Shown in pieces: positions 1 to 7,061 of a DNA stretch of 13,922 bases. The notes below the pieces were generated by a model. The model ran no database searches, was not told the origin of the DNA, and worked only from the letters and a program-made list of their open reading frames with translations. The stretch lies in the NCBI GenBank assembly GCA_028688235.1, contig JAQTYP010000033.1, positions 1 to 13,922 of the forward strand, written 5' to 3'. Both the position numbers and the translations under genes were made by a program. Every line of letters begins with the position of its first letter. The stretch's first letter is position 1. Source of the stretch: Methylomonas sp. (lineage in GTDB: Bacteria; Pseudomonadota; Gammaproteobacteria; Methylococcales; Methylomonadaceae).

Positions 1-485
1 AGAGCGAAGAGGAGGAAGACGATCCCAGGGCGTTTTTGATCCGCAAGCTGCAAGAGTACGAGGCGATCAAGAAAGTTTCCGAGGAGATCGATCAGTTGCC
101 GCGCGACGAACGCGATACCTTTGCCGCGACGGTCGATGTTTCCACGGTGAGCGTTCAGCAGGCTTTACCTGATGTGCAACTCAAAGAAGTACTGTTGGCG
201 TTTCAGGATGTATTGAAGCGCGTCGAGCAGCTCAGTCACCACCATATCAGCAAAGAACCCTTATCAGTCCGTGAACGAATGGCAGCCATTTTGGAAAAAC
301 TTAACGGAGCAGATCAGCTCTCTTTCGCAGCGTGTTTTACCCGAAGTGAAGGAAAAAACGGGGTGGTTGTCGCGTTTCTTGCCATCCTTGAGCTCTCCAA
401 AGAGCGAATCATCGATATCCTCCAACCCGATCCCTACGCCGGAATCTACGTCAGAATCCGAGCCGACAACAGCACAGGGGACTGA
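1..485 (+). CDS. scpA: ScpA, segregation and condensation protein A (3' part; left end cut)
   Basis: The C-terminal 160 or so residues of ScpA, the kleisin subunit that bridges the two heads of SMC in the chromosome-condensing SMC-ScpAB complex. The frame is open from base 3 to the TGA at 483-485, so the gene enters from the left. Visible are an acidic run (SEEEEDDPRAFLIRKLQEYE), the conserved central 'LxEYExxKK' helix, and the C-terminal winged-helix segment ending FLAILELSKERI...YAGIYVRI, which matches the SMC-binding end of the family. The next genes are scpB and rluB, the usual gammaproteobacterial order, and this supports the call. The N-terminal ScpB/SMC-neck binding domain lies outside the window. 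The last 215 bases are also open in another frame, but only this frame gives the conserved family sequence. Confidence 0.92.
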   Translation, partial: SEEEEDDPRAFLIRKLQEYEAIKKVSEEIDQLPRDERDTFAATVDVSTVSVQQALPDVQLKEVLLAFQDVLKRVEQLSHHHISKEPLSVRERMAAILEKLNGADQLSFAACFTRSEGKNGVVVAFLAILELSKERIIDILQPDPYAGIYVRIRADNSTGD

Positions 486-792
486 ACTAGAGAGCGAGCG
501 CAGTAGCAATGAGGTCGTTGTCGATGAAGTTTTGGTGCCGCCAATCAAGCCCAGGACGCGAAAGCCCAGGGCCAAGCCTGCGCAGGTTAAAATTCGAAAA
601 AGGGCGGCGAGATTTCCTAAGATTTGGACGAAGGAATTACGAGTCAGGCCCTTGCCGCCCCGCTCGCTGTCCAAGCCAAGAAGCAAAACTCGTTTGCCGC
701 CGGTTTGGGCGCCGAGGCTTAGGGCGGATAAAGCCGGGCCTCGGGCCTGCGAGCGGACGGTGCGATTGCCTGAGCCTGCCCAGGAGTGCGAC
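486..792 (+). other. Unassigned 307-base stretch between scpA and the likely scpB start
   Basis: I see no separate gene here. The scpB frame is open through the whole stretch and would encode a Lys/Arg/Pro-rich segment (KPRTRKPRAKP and similar). It contains several AGG arginine codons, which are rare in the neighbouring genes, and it has no ATG. Two other frames (one per strand) are open here as well, so the openness may come from composition. It could be a non-translated spacer, or an N-terminal basic extension of ScpB starting at TTG 532 or GTG 535. I favour the spacer, because a strong ribosome binding site sits just before GTG 793. Confidence 0.45.
782..786 (+). promoter_or_regulatory. 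Ribosome binding site supporting the GTG 793 start of scpB
   Basis: AGGAG lies six bases before GTG 793. No comparable Shine-Dalgarno sequence precedes TTG 532, GTG 535 or GTG 271, so this site decides the start. Confidence 0.65.
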
Positions 793-1467
793 GTGACTAT
801 TAAACGCATCGTGGAAGCTTTGTTGTTTGCCGCAAACAAGCCGATGACGATCAAGCAGATACAGGAGGCCTTTCCTGAGCTGGAACAGCCCGATACGCTG
901 GAAATTCAGCTGGCACTGGAAGCTATCGCGCAGGACTATATTTCCCGGCCTATTGGTCTGAAGCAGTTGGCCAGTGGTTATCGCTTCCAAGTGCGAGAAG
1001 CGATGGCGCCGTGGGTTACTCGACTGTTCGAAGAAAAGCCGCCGCGCTACTCCAGGGCATTATTGGAAACCTTGGCTATCATTGCCTATCGCCAGCCCGT
1101 CACTCGCGGTGAAATCGAGGACATTCGCGGCGTCGGCGTCAGTTCCGGCATCATTCACACCTTGCTGGAACGTGAATGGATCAGGGTCATTGCGCATAAA
1201 GAAGTACCAGGGCGTCCGGCCTTGTATGGCACTACCAAACAATTTCTGGATTATTTTAATTTAACGTCGTTAAACGAAATGCCGGCGCTGGAAGAAATCA
1301 GCGATCTCGACTTCGGCGCCGAAAATACACCGCAGGATCACCGTGAAAAACCACAAACAGAATCACCCGAAACCGAAGTCACAGCCGAAACCGCCGCAAC
1401 GCAAGTCGAATCCGGTCCGCAAGCCGCAATCGACGACGGCCATGGCGAAAACCGAACCCTTCATTGA
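793..1467 (+). CDS. scpB: ScpB, segregation and condensation protein B
   Basis: ScpB is the dimeric winged-helix partner of ScpA in the SMC-ScpAB condensin. From GTG 793 the protein has 224 residues and begins VTIKRIVEALLFAANKPM, which is how the family normally starts. Two winged-helix domains follow. The second carries the family signature ALLETLAIIAYRQPVTRGEI and then IRGVGVSSGIIHTLLEREWI (about residues 94-135), followed by GRPALYGTT. The start was chosen on an AGGAG at 782-786, six bases upstream of the GTG, and on fit to family length. The frame is open upstream to GTG 271, but that start would overlap scpA by 215 bases. After about residue 180 there is an acidic Glu/Thr/Gln-rich tail that overlaps the start of rluB in another frame. 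The identity is firm; the start is less so. Confidence 0.88.
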   Translation: MTIKRIVEALLFAANKPMTIKQIQEAFPELEQPDTLEIQLALEAIAQDYISRPIGLKQLASGYRFQVREAMAPWVTRLFEEKPPRYSRALLETLAIIAYRQPVTRGEIEDIRGVGVSSGIIHTLLEREWIRVIAHKEVPGRPALYGTTKQFLDYFNLTSLNEMPALEEISDLDFGAENTPQDHREKPQTESPETEVTAETAATQVESGPQAAIDDGHGENRTLH

Positions 1468-2215
1468 GCGGGAGGCATCCGGCGGCGAACGCATTCAGAA
1501 GCTGCTGGCGCGCGCCGGCGTCGGTTCGCGCCGCGAAATCGAGCGTTGGATAGCCGAAGGAAAATTGACCGTCAACGGCAACCGTATCCAGCCCGGCTAC
1601 CATTTAAAACCCCACGACCATCTGCAAATCAACGGTCGGGTGGTCAAGTGGGAAAAATATGCCGAGCAGCCTACCCGGGTATTGGTTTATCACAAGCCGG
1701 TCGGCGAACTGGTCACCCGGCGCGACCCGGAGGGGCGCGCGGTGATTTTTACCCAGTTGCCACGCTTGGCCGTAGGGCGTTGGATTGCGGTCGGACGTTT
1801 GGATATCAATACGTCCGGTTTGATACTGGTAACGAACAACGGCGAACTGGCCAATCGTTTGATGCATCCTTCGCGGCAGGTCGAGCGCGAATATGCGGTG
1901 CGGATATTGGGCGAGGCCAATGACGCGATGTTGGAAAGATTGCGTAAGGGGGTCGAACTGGAGGATGGGCCCGCTCATTTCGAGGAGGTGCGATTCTATG
2001 CCGGCGAAGGCGCGAATAAATGGTTTTATGTGACGGTTAAACAGGGGCGTAACCGCTTGGTCAGGCGGTTGTGGGAGTCGCAGGGCGTCAAGGTCAGTCG
2101 CCTGATACGAGTGCGCTACGGCGACATTACCTTGCCGGAGCGGATTCGAGCGCATTCCTATTATGAATTGGAGTCGCAAGAGCTGGAGGCTTTGATGGCT
2201 TCGGTTGCTTTGTAA
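1343..2215 (+). CDS. rluB: RluB-like 23S rRNA pseudouridine synthase
   Basis: Pseudouridine synthase of the RsuA/RluB/E/F family. From the gene order after scpAB it should be RluB, which modifies the region around 23S U2605 (E. coli numbering). From GTG 1343 it has 290 residues. There is a Lys/Pro/Gln-rich N-terminal tail (about 1-40), an S4 RNA-binding domain (about 48-95, with KLLARAGVGSRREIERWI), and the catalytic domain. The active-site motif GRLDINTSGLILVTNNGEL places the catalytic Asp at 154, and GRNRLVRRLWESQG is near 236-249. AGGA at 1334-1337, five bases before the GTG, supports this start. It overlaps scpB by 125 bases. An alternative is ATG 1442 (MAKTEPFIERE), which gives 257 residues and a 26-base overlap but has a poor ribosome site. 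Function is firm; the start and exact paralogue are less certain. Confidence 0.88.
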   Translation: MKNHKQNHPKPKSQPKPPQRKSNPVRKPQSTTAMAKTEPFIEREASGGERIQKLLARAGVGSRREIERWIAEGKLTVNGNRIQPGYHLKPHDHLQINGRVVKWEKYAEQPTRVLVYHKPVGELVTRRDPEGRAVIFTQLPRLAVGRWIAVGRLDINTSGLILVTNNGELANRLMHPSRQVEREYAVRILGEANDAMLERLRKGVELEDGPAHFEEVRFYAGEGANKWFYVTVKQGRNRLVRRLWESQGVKVSRLIRVRYGDITLPERIRAHSYYELESQELEALMASVAL

Positions 2216-2231
2216 GTCGTTGCCCTAGCTT

Positions 2232-3248
2232 ATGCTTGCCGAAAATTTCGTGCAGGAATTCGAGGGTTTGCCCGAAGGCATACTGGATATTCCGGTCGAG
2301 CTATTGCATACGATAGTGCCGCGGCCCGCGTTGTTTCATCTGCCGGGCAAGCGGCCGGAGACGCTGTTCGTATCGGTTTTGCTGCACGGCAATGAACCGA
2401 CTGGGTTTCTGGCGATTCAAAGATTGCTGCAAAAATATCAAGGCCTATCCTTGCCAAGAAATTTGACGCTGTTTCTCGGTAATACCCAGGCAGCCCGATT
2501 CGATCAACGCCGTTTGGAAGGGCAGCCCGACTTCAATCGGATTTGGCCGGGTACTCTATTGCCCGAATCGGCGGAAACCGAATGGGCGCGGCAAATCTGT
2601 CGCATCATGCGCGGGCGCAAGGTGTTTGCCAGTATCGATGTGCATAACAACACCGGTTTGAATCCGCATTACGCCTGTATCAACAAATTGGATGAGGCGT
2701 TTTTGCATTTGGGTGGCTTGTTCGGTCGTCTGCTGGTTTATTTTACTCACCCCAAAGGCGTGCAATCGGGGGCTTTTGCCGAGTTGTGTCCGGCGGTCAC
2801 GCTGGAATGCGGGCGGCCGGATCAGCCTTACGGGATCGAGCATGCATATCAATTCATCGATAGCTGTCTGCATCTGCACGAGTTTCCGGCTCATCCCGTT
2901 GTCAGGCAGGATGTCGATATCTACCACACCGTGGCGCAGGTCACAATAGCCGAGCACGCGAGTTTCAGTTTCGCCGATGCCTCGGCCGATTTATATCTGA
3001 GTCCGGATCTGGAAAGGATGAATATCACAGAGGTGGGAGCGGGAGTGGCGTTGGGAGAGGTCAAGGGTGGAAAAATGCCGGTGATCGCGCGCGACAACGA
3101 CGGCATGCCGGTTACCGACGTTTTTTTTAAATTGGTCGATGGTCAGTTGCAGCTTGCCAAAGCCACCATGCCGTCCATGCTGACGCTGAACGAACAAGTC
3201 ATCCGGCAGGATTGTTTATGTTATTTGATGGAGCGCTTGTCGTTTTAG
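2232..3248 (+). CDS. Succinylglutamate desuccinylase/aspartoacylase-like zinc hydrolase (M14 family)
   Basis: A 338-residue zinc-dependent amidohydrolase of the AstE/AspA branch of the M14 metallocarboxypeptidase fold. These enzymes hydrolyse N-acyl amino acids. Family motifs are present: LLHGNEPTG supplies zinc ligands His52 and Glu55, a substrate-binding segment RRLEGQPDFNRIWPG lies at about 93-107, DVHNNTG supplies the third zinc ligand His138, and LECG contains the likely catalytic Glu192. A C-terminal beta domain follows (about 230-338). The actual substrate cannot be read from the sequence. No arginine-succinyltransferase pathway genes (astA-D) are nearby, so I do not name it astE. It starts 16 bases after rluB and is probably cotranscribed, although no clear Shine-Dalgarno precedes ATG 2232. 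The length is close to the family norm (E. coli AstE is about 320 residues). Confidence 0.8.
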   Translation: MLAENFVQEFEGLPEGILDIPVELLHTIVPRPALFHLPGKRPETLFVSVLLHGNEPTGFLAIQRLLQKYQGLSLPRNLTLFLGNTQAARFDQRRLEGQPDFNRIWPGTLLPESAETEWARQICRIMRGRKVFASIDVHNNTGLNPHYACINKLDEAFLHLGGLFGRLLVYFTHPKGVQSGAFAELCPAVTLECGRPDQPYGIEHAYQFIDSCLHLHEFPAHPVVRQDVDIYHTVAQVTIAEHASFSFADASADLYLSPDLERMNITEVGAGVALGEVKGGKMPVIARDNDGMPVTDVFFKLVDGQLQLAKATMPSMLTLNEQVIRQDCLCYLMERLSF

Positions 3249-3367
3249 CGTTTATTGCTGGCTTTTTATACATTTGAAGGGAGTCCGGTAGCCTCGGATT
3301 GCTCGTGGTCTTTGGCTTTTGCGCCAAGCTTGTATCGGCCGGTTTAAGTGGCGAGTGAAAAAATGCT

Positions 3368-3395
3368 TTGCAAGAACTCTGCCTGATTTTATAAT
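3368..3395 (+). promoter_or_regulatory. Sigma70-type promoter for the rpsF operon
   Basis: TTGCAA (3368-3373), a 16-base spacer and a perfect TATAAT (3390-3395). It lies in the 230-base gap before rpsF and predicts a leader of roughly 75 bases. It would drive rpsF, rpsR, the DUF2232 gene, rplI and possibly hldD. Confidence 0.7.
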
Positions 3396-3401
3396 GGCCA
3401 G

Positions 3402-3478
3402 TTTTTTGGGGTATTCCATCCCGAATCCTTGCTTCATCGCTTGCGGGCGGGGGGCTTATTTAACCGTAAGGAGAAATC
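3402..3478 (+). promoter_or_regulatory. rpsF leader, possible S6:S18 autoregulatory region
   Basis: The predicted untranslated leader between the promoter and ATG 3479 ends in ACCGTAAGGAG, with the AAGGAG ribosome site at 3468-3473. In many bacteria the S6:S18 complex binds a CCG-containing structure in the rpsF leader and represses translation. A CCG lies just before the ribosome site here, but I could not establish the full fold by eye, so this assignment is tentative. Confidence 0.35.
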
Positions 3479-3913
3479 ATGCGTCATTATGAAATCGTCT
3501 TCTTGGTACATCCTGATCAAAGCGCTCAGGTGCCTGCCATGATAGAACGCTACAAGGCCACTATCGAAGAGGCTTCCGGCAAAATTCACCGTCTGGAAGA
3601 CTGGGGTCGCAGGCATCTGGCATACCCTATCAAAAAAATTCATAAAGCACATTATGTGTTGATGAACATCGAATGCGATCAAGCCACTCTCGAAGAATTG
3701 GAAGCCGGTTTTCGCTTCAACGATGCGATTTTGCGTAGTCAGACTCTGTTGCAAAAAGAAGCGGTTACCGAGCCTTCCGCGATTGCGACCAGCGGTAATG
3801 ACGGCCAAAAAAATAGCGGCCGCGCGAAAACCGATGTGGAAGAAGAGCAGGACGAGCCTGAAGTAGCGGTTGTCGGCGAACAGGCAACCGAAGTCGAAGC
3901 GGATTCCGAATAA
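3479..3913 (+). CDS. rpsF: 30S ribosomal protein S6
   Basis: S6 of the small ribosomal subunit, which binds the central domain of 16S rRNA as a heterodimer with S18. It has 144 residues: a ferredoxin-like domain at about 1-95 (MRHYEIVFLVHPDQS, DWGRRHLAYPIKK, HYVLMNIEC) and a long acidic C-terminal tail of about 45 residues ending EVEADSE. In E. coli the tail ending in Glu is extended with glutamates by RimK, and the end here would allow that. AAGGAG lies five bases before the ATG. rpsR follows after a 24-base gap, as expected for its binding partner. Confidence 0.97.
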   Translation: MRHYEIVFLVHPDQSAQVPAMIERYKATIEEASGKIHRLEDWGRRHLAYPIKKIHKAHYVLMNIECDQATLEELEAGFRFNDAILRSQTLLQKEAVTEPSAIATSGNDGQKNSGRAKTDVEEEQDEPEVAVVGEQATEVEADSE

Positions 3914-3937
3914 CCTTATTGAATCAAGAGACATACT

Positions 3938-4168
3938 ATGGCACGTAACAATATTAGACGTAAAAAAGGTTGCCGTTTCAGCGGTGAAGATGCAGTCGTG
4001 ATCGATTACAAAGATCTGGATTTACTGAGCGAGTACATCACCGAAACCGGCAAAATCATTCCCAGCCGTATTACCGGTACCAGTGCAAAATACCAGCGCC
4101 AACTGACTTCGGCGATCAAGCAAGCCCGTTTCTTGGCTCTGCTGCCGTTCTGCGACGCGCACAAATAA
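3938..4168 (+). CDS. rpsR: 30S ribosomal protein S18
   Basis: S18, 76 residues (E. coli 75), the partner of S6 in the small-subunit platform. The basic N-terminus (MARNNIRRKKGCRFS) and the signature segment TGKIIPSRITGTSAKYQRQL followed by IKQARFLALLP are complete. It lies between rpsF and the DUF2232 gene in one transcription unit. Confidence 0.97.
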   Translation: MARNNIRRKKGCRFSGEDAVVIDYKDLDLLSEYITETGKIIPSRITGTSAKYQRQLTSAIKQARFLALLPFCDAHK

Positions 4169-4191
4169 ATTAATTTTGCCCGGAGACAGGC

Positions 4192-5103
4192 GTGCAATTT
4201 CTGGCAGCCTACATCATGAAGGGGCGGGTGCAGGCGATGACGGTCGCCGCCGCGCTCGCGTTGTTATCCTTGGTGTTCCCTCCGGTGAGTATCGTAAGTT
4301 CGGCCTCCGTGGCGTTGATCACCCTGCGGAGGGGGGCAAAAGAAGGCTTGTATGTATTGCTGTGCGGTTGTCTAGCGGCGGCGATATTGAGCGCCTTCCT
4401 GAAAATCGGTTACCAGTTTGCGTTGCTGTATGGCTTGGTTTTGTGGGTGCCGATTTGGCTGATAGCCACCGTGCTGCGCGAAGGGCGGCATTTGGGTGTG
4501 GCCATTGAAATCGCTGTTTTATTGGGTGTGGTGGCTGTGCTGGGTTTTTATCTATATCAGTCGCATCCCGCTCAAATCTGGGGCAATGTGTTGGCAACCA
4601 TGATGCAGCCCATGCTGGATGCGCGGCCAGATGTGCCGGTAGAGCAGGTTAAACAGTCGGCTCAAGTCTTTGCGCATTTCATGACGGGGGCGATAGCGGC
4701 AGGAAGCGTTTATGGGCTGTTGTTTAGTTTGTTTCTGGCAAGATGGTGGCAGGCGGCGCTTTATAATCCAGGCGGATTCCGTAGTGAATTTCTGGCGTTA
4801 AAGGGTCACGCCAAACTGGCGCTTGCCAGCATGGTCTTGATGGTCGTGGCCGTGCTGTCGTCGGGGGTGTTGGCCGAGCTTTGCTGGAATCTGCTGCTGG
4901 TGCTGTTGGTGCTGTATACCTTCATCGGTACCGCAACATTGCATGCCTGCTTTGCCGTGATGAAAGGCGCGCGTATCATGGTGCCGCTTTTATATCTGAC
5001 CTTGGTGGCGATACCACATGTCATGGTGATCATCGCATTATGCGGCTTGACGGATAACTGGCTGGACTTACGAAAAAAAATTTCAAATTCAACGGCTGAA
5101 TAA
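4192..5103 (+). CDS. DUF2232-like multi-pass inner-membrane protein between S18 and L9 genes
   Basis: A 303-residue, strongly hydrophobic protein with about seven or eight predicted membrane segments (about 16-45, 52-70, 75-95, 103-122, 165-188, 208-228, 230-250 and 265-288). A soluble stretch at about 125-160 contains PMLDARPDVPVEQVKQSAQ. Its position between rpsR and rplI and its length fit the DUF2232 family of uncharacterised membrane proteins found at this place in many gammaproteobacteria. The biochemical role is not known. The start is GTG 4192 with GGAG at 4182-4185, six bases upstream; ATG 4216 is a possible later start. It is cotranscribed with the ribosomal genes by spacing (23 bases before, 46 after). 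Confidence 0.75.
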   Translation: MQFLAAYIMKGRVQAMTVAAALALLSLVFPPVSIVSSASVALITLRRGAKEGLYVLLCGCLAAAILSAFLKIGYQFALLYGLVLWVPIWLIATVLREGRHLGVAIEIAVLLGVVAVLGFYLYQSHPAQIWGNVLATMMQPMLDARPDVPVEQVKQSAQVFAHFMTGAIAAGSVYGLLFSLFLARWWQAALYNPGGFRSEFLALKGHAKLALASMVLMVVAVLSSGVLAELCWNLLLVLLVLYTFIGTATLHACFAVMKGARIMVPLLYLTLVAIPHVMVIIALCGLTDNWLDLRKKISNSTAE

Positions 5104-5149
5104 TCGCAGCCATCATTCGACGCTAAGTCGATTAACGAGGTAATTAGAG

Positions 5150-5596
5150 ATGGAAGTTATTCTTCTTGAAAAAATCGCCAATTTGGGCAATCTGGGCGAT
5201 AAAGTCAGCATTAAAGCTGGTTATGGCAGAAACTATTTGATTCCGCAGGGCAAGGCCGCCATGGCAACCCCTGGCAAAATCAAGGAATTCGAAGAACGTC
5301 GCGCGGAATTGGAAAAACAGGCGGCCGACAAGCTGGCGGCGGCAACGGCTCGCGGCGAAGCGTTGAGCAAGCTGAACATCGTCATCGCACACAAAACTGG
5401 CGATGAAGGTCGTCTGTTCGGTTCTGTCGGCACTCACGCTATCGCGGATGCCGTCAATGCGGCCGGCGTCAAGGTCGAAAAAAGCGAAGTGCGTATGCCG
5501 AACGGCGTGATACGCCAAGTTGGAGAATATGACATTGCATTCAACTTGCATACCGATGTCGTGGTGACTTTGCCTATCAAGATCGTTTCCGAGTAA
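5150..5596 (+). CDS. rplI: 50S ribosomal protein L9
   Basis: L9, 148 residues, which binds domain V of 23S rRNA at the base of the L1 stalk. The N-terminal rRNA-binding domain has the signature GYGRNYLIPQGKA (25-37). The long connecting helix (about 40-75, Glu/Lys/Ala-rich) and the C-terminal domain ending HTDVVVTLPIKIVSE are complete. CGAGG at 5136-5140 is the likely ribosome site. hldD follows six bases later, whereas dnaB is the common downstream neighbour in related bacteria. Confidence 0.97.
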   Translation: MEVILLEKIANLGNLGDKVSIKAGYGRNYLIPQGKAAMATPGKIKEFEERRAELEKQAADKLAAATARGEALSKLNIVIAHKTGDEGRLFGSVGTHAIADAVNAAGVKVEKSEVRMPNGVIRQVGEYDIAFNLHTDVVVTLPIKIVSE

Positions 5597-5602
5597 TCCG
5601 GC

Positions 5603-6550
5603 ATGATCATCGTAACCGGTGGTGCCGGTTTTATCGGCAGTAATCTGGTACTGGGTTTAAATGCCCGCGGTTACGATGATATTCTGGTAGTCGATCATTT
5701 GGCCAATGGGGTCAAATATAGAAATCTGGTCGACTGCAAAATAGCCGATTATCTGGATAGAAGCACCTTTCTGCAACGCTTGCAGCAAGGTGCTTTCCAG
5801 GCCGAAACGATAGAGACTGTTTTTCATCAGGGCGCTTGTTCCGCCACGACCGAGTGGGACGGCCGCTACATGATGGAGAACAATTACGAATACAGCAAGG
5901 TGCTGTTTCATTATTGTCAGAGCCATAAAATCCCTTTCATTTATGCGTCCAGTGCCGCCGTTTATGGTGCCGATCCGACGTTTAAGGAGGAGTTGGCCTA
6001 TGAGGGGCCGCTGAATGTCTATGGCTATTCCAAATTTCAATTCGACCAATATCTGCGCCGCTATTTGGATAAATTGACGTCGCAAGTGGTTGGTTTGCGC
6101 TATTTCAATGTCTATGGCCCGCGCGAAGCGCATAAAGGCAGCATGGCCAGTGTGGCATTTCATTTGAATAATCAGATCAAGACGTCTGATGAATTATGCC
6201 TGTTCGAAGGTTGCGACGGTTACGGCGATGGCGAGCAGCGGCGCGATTTCGTTTATGTCGGCGATGTGGTTGATATCAATCTGTGGTTTTTGGATCATCC
6301 GGGGGTTTCCGGTATTTTCAATTGCGGTACCGGACGCAGTCAGACATTCAACGATGTTGCCAACGCGCTGATCGGCTATCACCAGCGCGGTGTCATCAAA
6401 TACATTCCTTTTCCAGAGCACCTGAAAGGGTGTTATCAAAGTTTTACCGAAGCCAATCTGGATAATCTCAGGGCGGCAGGATGCCGGCATTCGTTCAAAT
6501 CTGTCGAGCAAGGCGTACCGCTATATATGGAGTGGTTGAATCCAACGTAG
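5603..6550 (+). CDS. hldD: ADP-L-glycero-D-manno-heptose 6-epimerase
   Basis: HldD (RfaD) inverts C6 of ADP-D-glycero-D-manno-heptose to give the ADP-L,D-heptose used for the LPS inner core, acting in the cytoplasm with bound NADP. It is a short-chain dehydrogenase-fold protein of 315 residues. The nucleotide-binding TGGAGFIG is at 5-12, YASSAAVYG at 114-122 contains the conserved Ser116, and the YxxxK pair is Tyr140/Lys144 (VYGYSK). RYFNVYGPRE and the later QRRDFVYVGDVV match the family closely. It starts six bases after rplI with only a weak ribosome site, so translational coupling to rplI is likely. Its presence implies a heptose-containing LPS and hence a Gram-negative host. Confidence 0.95.
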   Translation: MIIVTGGAGFIGSNLVLGLNARGYDDILVVDHLANGVKYRNLVDCKIADYLDRSTFLQRLQQGAFQAETIETVFHQGACSATTEWDGRYMMENNYEYSKVLFHYCQSHKIPFIYASSAAVYGADPTFKEELAYEGPLNVYGYSKFQFDQYLRRYLDKLTSQVVGLRYFNVYGPREAHKGSMASVAFHLNNQIKTSDELCLFEGCDGYGDGEQRRDFVYVGDVVDINLWFLDHPGVSGIFNCGTGRSQTFNDVANALIGYHQRGVIKYIPFPEHLKGCYQSFTEANLDNLRAAGCRHSFKSVEQGVPLYMEWLNPT

Positions 6551-7061
6551 TCGGGGTTGTTCTTGGTTGATCGGTGGCCCAAAAAGCGTTTGGCTGAAAT
6601 TTAGCGAATGAGGATGGTTGCTTGGTTTGGGTTGTTGTGTGCGACCTAGGTCCGTACTCGTCGCAACGCTCCATCCTAACGATCATGAAGGCGCTCATCG
6701 TCTCGGCCCATGAAGGTAGCGCGACTGGGTATGGTTGCTCGCCGGACAGGGTGCTGTTAATACGTCCGTGTAGGCTAACCGGCAGCATCCTTGCTGCCGA
6801 CGCCTGTCCAGCAAGCAACCATGCCCCCCCAGTTTCTACTTTCAGAGTAAAGATGGTTTTTACGGTGGTCCGATATCCGTGTTTTTTCGAAATCAGATGT
6901 GTTTGAATCGCACCCGTTTGGATGAGGGGGAAAGGGAAATTCGAGGCGTTCCTAAAAAACACTTGAAAAAAACTATGTTAAATGACACAATTTAATCAAG
7001 CCAAATCCCTGATTTTTTGTTTTTTGGGAAAGCGTAAAATGCTTTTACTCATAACAAACAA
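6551..7061. other. Long intergenic region without a convincing gene
   Basis: About 510 bases (more if counted to ATG 7133). Open frames exist on both strands (for example minus 6495-6962), but they run through the hairpin described separately, have no ribosome site and show no recognisable domain, so I treat them as chance. Contents: a perfect 10-base palindrome GACCTAGGTC at 6643-6652, a large imperfect hairpin at about 6724-6833, a near-repeat of the hairpin arm core (ATGGTTGCTTG) at 6613-6623, and AT-rich DNA from about 6950 onward. Confidence 0.6.
6724..6833. repeat. Large imperfect hairpin with branched interior (structured intergenic element)
   Basis: The outer arms 6731-6750 and 6803-6822 are complementary over 20 positions with two differences. 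Both differences become G-U pairs if the minus strand is transcribed, so the fold is better as minus-strand RNA. ACTGGG (6724-6729) and CCCAGT (6828-6833) extend the stem after a small bulge. Inside, CGGCAGCA-TCCT-TGCTGCCG (6780-6799) is a perfect 8-bp stem with a 4-base loop, and GTTA...TAAC (about 6756-6779) can form a second weaker arm. This resembles a dispersed palindromic element or a structured RNA. Whether it is repeated elsewhere in the genome cannot be seen from this window. Confidence 0.6.

Noticed and set aside
271..792. Start of scpB at GTG 271 (398-residue ScpB)
   Set aside because: It would overlap conserved scpA sequence by 215 bases and has no good ribosome site. The family-like N-terminus and an AGGAG are at 793.
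264..854. 196-codon open frame on the minus strand
   Set aside because: It lies opposite scpA/scpB, shows no recognisable domain, and is explained by a low stop-codon density shared by several frames here.
1604..2179. 191-codon minus-strand frame opposite rluB
   Set aside because: It is antisense to conserved pseudouridine synthase sequence and has no recognisable product.
6495..6962. 155-codon minus-strand open frame (and a 94-codon plus-strand frame at 6622-6906)
   Set aside because: Both run through the large hairpin and have no ribosome site or known motif. The structure explains the sequence better than coding.
7001..7027. Terminator formed by CCAAA and TTTGG around a T-rich stretch
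   Set aside because: The stem is short and AT-rich and the T run lies in the loop, not after the stem.
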